A DNA stretch of 20,290 bases from JAQVEM01 sp034660395. Its GTDB lineage: Bacteria > Actinomycetota > Humimicrobiia > Humimicrobiales > Humimicrobiaceae. The notes under the pieces are model-generated. The model was not told where the DNA came from and did not search any database. It saw nothing but the letters and a program-made list of their open reading frames with translations. The translations under genes and the position numbers were made by a program. The stretch is taken from NCBI GenBank assembly GCA_034660395.1, contig JAYEJA010000031.1, positions 1-20,290 on the forward strand, read 5' to 3'. This document shows positions 17,718-20,290 of the stretch, one piece after another (the stretch's first letter is position 1; the number at the start of each line of letters is the position of its first letter).

Positions 17718-18398
17718 CTATTTATAACCGGGAAAGTAATCTTTTTTAATCAGGTTTTTAGCAACATTCAAGTTTGACAGGACATCTTCCGCTGCTTTAA
17801 CCATACTAAAGGGTCCCGAAATATAAAAGTTTCTTTCTTTAAAGTCACTGACTTTTTCTTTTATTATATTCTTATCTATACGATGCGGCTCATTTATATA
17901 ATATACTTTAAGCCGCCTGTTTTTCCCCTCTACCTCATTAAAAATATCTTTGAATATAATTTCTCTTTTTTTGCAAAAATATAACAGGTTGGTATCTGTA
18001 TCAATATTTCTCTTTTCCATATCAAGAATTATTGAACGGTATGGAGTCACACCGATACCCCCTGCAATAAAGGCATATTTTGCTCCGGGGTTTTTTATTA
18101 TAAATTCTCCTTCGGGACCTGACGCCTTAATAGAGTCAGCTTTTTTTAATTTTATCAGAGCCCTCTTGAATGAACTGCCATTTTTAAAATCAAATTTCGT
18201 CGTTACTGCTATATTTTCTTCATGAGGCGCTGAGGATATTGTAAAATGCCTTTTTTCTCCCCTGTCATCAGGTTCCGGATGAGGTATTTTTAAAAATATA
18301 TATTGTCCTGCTTTCCAGGTTACCTTTTCTTCAGGTTTAAAAATAAATGAATAGATATTTTCGTTTTCCCTGTTTTTCTTGATAAGAGTAATTTTCAT
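17718..18398 (-). CDS. FAD/NAD(P)-binding oxidoreductase of the ferredoxin-NADP reductase type
   Basis: This 226-residue stand-alone reductase module moves electrons between NAD(P)H and an unnamed partner through FAD. The N-terminal beta-barrel (about 1-100) has the flavin motif RHFTIS at 50-55. The nucleotide domain has GGIGVTP at 113-119 and GPFSMV at 195-200, and the chain ends DYFPGYK, a tail often seen in this subfamily. No iron-sulfur cysteine cluster or other fused domain is present, so a separate electron carrier such as ferredoxin is expected. The partner and pathway cannot be told from context. The ATG has no ribosome site; a TATAAT at 18405-18410 lies six bases before it, so the mRNA may be leaderless. 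Confidence 0.88.
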   Translation of the reverse strand: MKITLIKKNRENENIYSFIFKPEEKVTWKAGQYIFLKIPHPEPDDRGEKRHFTISSAPHEENIAVTTKFDFKNGSSFKRALIKLKKADSIKASGPEGEFIIKNPGAKYAFIAGGIGVTPYRSIILDMEKRNIDTDTNLLYFCKKREIIFKDIFNEVEGKNRRLKVYYINEPHRIDKNIIKEKVSDFKERNFYISGPFSMVKAAEDVLSNLNVAKNLIKKDYFPGYK

Positions 18399-18404
18399 AT
18401 TTTT

Positions 18405-18410
18405 ATTATA
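18405..18410 (-). promoter_or_regulatory. -10 box placed for a leaderless transcript
   Basis: A perfect TATAAT on the minus strand is six bases from the ATG of the flavoprotein gene, so a normal start of transcription would fall on the start codon itself. No good -35 box is seen at 16-18 bases. The flanking DNA is very AT-rich, so chance is possible. Confidence 0.3.
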
Positions 18411-18676
18411 TTAATTTTTATTGTCCCACCCTGAAAATAATATAACTAGCATATTAGATTCCAGAGTATTTATCAATAAATGAGTATATTCATCGTTTCT
18501 CCATAAAATCTCCATTATCTTCTGTTAAAATAAAGATGGTAAATTTAAAAAAGTTTGTCTGGATTCTTAATATCCACCACATATATACCTTATAAATGAT
18601 TTAATATCGTAGATTAAGGAGGTGGTATAGGAAATATAAACTAAAAACGAAAAACTTAAAGTAATGCAGCATGAAA

Positions 18677-18710
18677 AAAACGGGTAGGAAAATCCTGCCC
18701 GTTTTGTTTT
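18677..18710. terminator. rho-independent terminator hairpin
   Basis: A 13-pair stem (left arm ending CGGGTAGGA, right arm beginning TCCTGCCCG) closes a three-base AAA loop. On the plus strand every position pairs, including one G-U, and the right arm is followed by a broken T-run. On the minus strand there is one A-C mismatch, but seven consecutive T close the arm. It could end the pheT-MBL transcript coming from the right, a short plus-strand RNA, or both. Confidence 0.75.
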
Positions 18711-18872
18711 ATTACTTTTTCTGTATTCCAGGTATTTCTTACATATTTATTACATTTATATTACACCCTGCCAATTTTATTCTGCTTCTTATGCATGAAC
18801 CGCAGGAACTTAAATCCTGATGACTTTACAGATAATTTCCAATAATACTCTCATAAATTTTTAATAAAATCT

Positions 18873-19601
18873 TTAAATATCAATTATATAATTATCATAT
18901 GCAACCTTCACATCGACTTTCCCTTCTGCGTATTTATTTATTTTTTCTTTCAGTTCACCTTCATCCATTGTAACCACCTGCTTTCCGCAGTGAGTGACAA
19001 TCAATTTTTTCAGGCCGTATTTCTTACACCATCCTATTACTGTCTTTATCCTGGTATGGCCAAAAATTTTATCATCTCTTCTTCTTACCATATTTATATT
19101 AAGACTTGAGCCGTCAGCTATAAGTAAGTCAACATCATTCAGCACAACCGATTTATCTTCCTTAAAGTCGAGAATATCCGGCGCATAAATTATAGTCCTG
19201 TCCCCTTTTATCCTGTAAGCCACGGCAGGGCACCTTAGTGAATGAAGTACATCAAATGCAGTAACTTCAAGGTCTTCTAACGTGTATTCAGCCCCGCTTT
19301 TTATAACTCTGTAATCTGCCGGTTTATACTTGCCATAGTCTAAGGTAACACCTGTCATATATACAGGTACCTTTACATTCTCCATATCTTCGACCGTCCA
19401 TGAATAATGGTCGGGATGCGCATGCGTAATTAACAAATAATCAAAATTGTTAATTTCTTCCAATAGCAGTGGATTACGTTTCAATCCAAGGTCTATAAGG
19501 GTCCTGGTATTTTTGTAATTTATGATGAGAGATGAATGATATTTGTGTATGGCACTACTTTCTTCAATTTCTCCTTTTGTGCCCGGGAATTCTATTTTCA
19601 T
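18873..19601 (-). CDS. metallo-beta-lactamase-fold hydrolase
   Basis: A 242-residue single-domain enzyme of the metallo-beta-lactamase fold. The metal-site motif THAHPDH lies at 59-65. Further candidate ligands are His120, Asp142 in YAPDI, and His204 in VTHCG, with GHTRIKTVIGW at 181-191 before the last one. The layout is like PhnP and RNase Z-related phosphodiesterases, which use two metal ions to cut phosphodiester bonds, but the lactamase fold also covers thioesterases and other hydrolases, so no substrate is claimed. Its ATG is five bases after the pheT stop and the ribosome site AGGGAA lies at the end of pheT, so it is co-transcribed with pheT. No signal peptide is seen, so it is cytoplasmic. 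Confidence 0.88.
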   Translation of the reverse strand: MKIEFPGTKGEIEESSAIHKYHSSLIINYKNTRTLIDLGLKRNPLLLEEINNFDYLLITHAHPDHYSWTVEDMENVKVPVYMTGVTLDYGKYKPADYRVIKSGAEYTLEDLEVTAFDVLHSLRCPAVAYRIKGDRTIIYAPDILDFKEDKSVVLNDVDLLIADGSSLNINMVRRRDDKIFGHTRIKTVIGWCKKYGLKKLIVTHCGKQVVTMDEGELKEKINKYAEGKVDVKVAYDNYIIDI

Positions 19602-19606
19602 TTATA

Positions 19607-20290
19607 TTATTCCCTTATCGCCGCATTTAAATTCCTGCCCAGGTTTTCAAGTATCCTTTTTTTTATTATTTCTATTTCAGTATCCTTTAAAGTTCTTGAA
19701 TCATCCCTGAAGCTCAGGGAATACGCCATGCTCTTTTTGTCCCTGTCTATCTGCTCTCCCCTGTATATATCAAAAAGCCTTACCTGCTTTAAAAGCTCGG
19801 TACCGCTCTTTTTTATTTCACTCATAATTTCCTCGTTTTTTACTTTTTCGTCAACTACAATAGCCAGGTCAATATCTATTGAAGGAAATACAGGTATGGC
19901 TTTATATTTTATTATCTCTGCCATATTATTTATAAAATCATCCATGTCAATTTCCATGTAATATATATCCTGGTCTATTTCTGCCTCCTCAACTATCAGG
20001 GGATGAACTTTCCCTATTATTCCCATGGTCTTTCCGCCAATATCTATTTTGCCATTTATCCTTGGATGGAAAAATCCATACTGCGCTTCCGTTATTTTAA
20101 GTTCATTTCCCGGATAATACATCCCTGTTAAAAACTCAAGAAAGCCTTTTAAATCATAAAAATCTACATTTCTTTCCGGTCTGTCCCACCTTTTCTTTGA
20201 TGCCCTTCCAGTAAGTGCAATGCCTAGCTTGTTTTTTTCAAGCGGCAGTTCTTTGTTTTCCTGCTTTTTAAAAACTTTTGATAATTCAAA
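19607..20290 (-). CDS. pheT: phenylalanine--tRNA ligase beta subunit, 3' part
   Basis: The frame is open to the right edge of the window and gives the last 227 residues of PheT; the 5' part lies outside. The visible part begins FELSKVF, the B5-to-catalytic-like core end typical of PheT, and includes RWDRPERNVDFYDLKG. The final 95 or so residues form the FDX-ACB anticodon-binding domain, with FPSIDIDLAIVV and the RLFDIYRG segment, ending NAAIRE. PheT pairs with PheS in the alpha2-beta2 synthetase that charges tRNA-Phe. pheS would be expected just upstream, to the right of the window. It leads the small operon that continues with the MBL hydrolase. Confidence 0.97.
   Translation of the reverse strand, partial: FELSKVFKKQENKELPLEKNKLGIALTGRASKKRWDRPERNVDFYDLKGFLEFLTGMYYPGNELKITEAQYGFFHPRINGKIDIGGKTMGIIGKVHPLIVEEAEIDQDIYYMEIDMDDFINNMAEIIKYKAIPVFPSIDIDLAIVVDEKVKNEEIMSEIKKSGTELLKQVRLFDIYRGEQIDRDKKSMAYSLSFRDDSRTLKDTEIEIIKKRILENLGRNLNAAIRE

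Larger units (their letters stand above)
18399..18872. other. gene-free stretch of 474 bases
   Basis: No convincing protein gene lies here. The stretch holds the start region of the flavoprotein gene on the left, a consensus-like ribosome-binding sequence TAAGGAGGTG near 18614-18624 on the plus strand that has no start codon at usable distance, and the hairpin at 18677-18710. The part from 18711 to 18872 is AT-rich, and I see nothing specific in it. Confidence 0.6.

Noticed and set aside
18536..18595. A 19-codon frame with two adjacent histidines, considered as a leader peptide
   Set aside because: It has no ribosome site, no following attenuator of fitting shape, and no histidine gene nearby.
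18671..18820. A 49-codon plus-strand frame (MKKTGRKIL..., then hydrophobic residues) resembling a small membrane protein
   Set aside because: Its first codons are the arms of the terminator hairpin, and the strong ribosome-like site lies more than 40 bases upstream. Hydrophobic codons are expected in any T-rich DNA.
1..20290. Mobile element, CRISPR array, toxin-antitoxin or defence system
   Set aside because: I found no transposase, integrase, regular repeats or paired small genes. All long frames belong to housekeeping or metabolic families.

Overview
The window is an AT-rich, gene-dense piece of a bacterial chromosome. I see no phage, transposon, CRISPR array, rRNA or tRNA in it. It carries housekeeping and biosynthesis genes, almost all on the minus strand.

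Layout, left to right. (1) Bases 1-294, plus strand: the 3' end of a small cysteine-containing protein that resembles the C-GCAxxG-C-C family. (2) 372-1960, minus strand: tyrS (tyrosyl-tRNA synthetase) followed two bases later by hypA, a nickel metallochaperone for NiFe-hydrogenase maturation. (3) 2204-5020, plus strand: a bifunctional class A penicillin-binding protein with four C-terminal PASTA domains, divergent from tyrS and with a good sigma-70-type promoter. (4) 5041-7353, minus strand: a large U32-family protein with the four-cysteine pattern of the iron-sulfur U32 enzymes. (5) 7406-16047, minus strand: an arginine operon transcribed argC-argJ-argB-argD-argF-argR-argG-argH. It encodes the route from N-acetylglutamate to arginine plus its own ArgR regulator. 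(6) 16109-18398, minus strand: an Lnt-like apolipoprotein N-acyltransferase and a small ferredoxin-reductase-type flavoprotein. (7) 18399-18872: a gene-free stretch containing a strong hairpin. (8) 18873-20290, minus strand: a metallo-beta-lactamase-fold hydrolase and the 3' part of pheT.

The order pheT ... argCJBDFRGH ... tyrS matches the arrangement known from Actinobacteria such as Mycobacterium and Corynebacterium, where pheST lies beside argCJBDFRGH and tyrS lies further on. PASTA domains on the PBP also fit a Gram-positive-type wall. The strong AT bias, the U32 protein and HypA point away from ordinary high-GC aerobic actinomycetes. My inference is an anaerobic, AT-rich lineage of, or near, Actinobacteria, probably uncultured. 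This rests on synteny only and is not proven.

The arginine genes work as one unit. ArgJ recycles acetyl groups, ArgB carries the motif of arginine-inhibited kinases, and ArgR can close a transcriptional loop. Just upstream of argC a consensus-like promoter is overlaid by a 10-base inverted repeat, a good candidate operator. The most unusual protein is the Lnt homologue: it keeps the catalytic Glu and Cys but has Glu where the essential Lys of the triad should be. I did not find a clearly new multi-gene system here.
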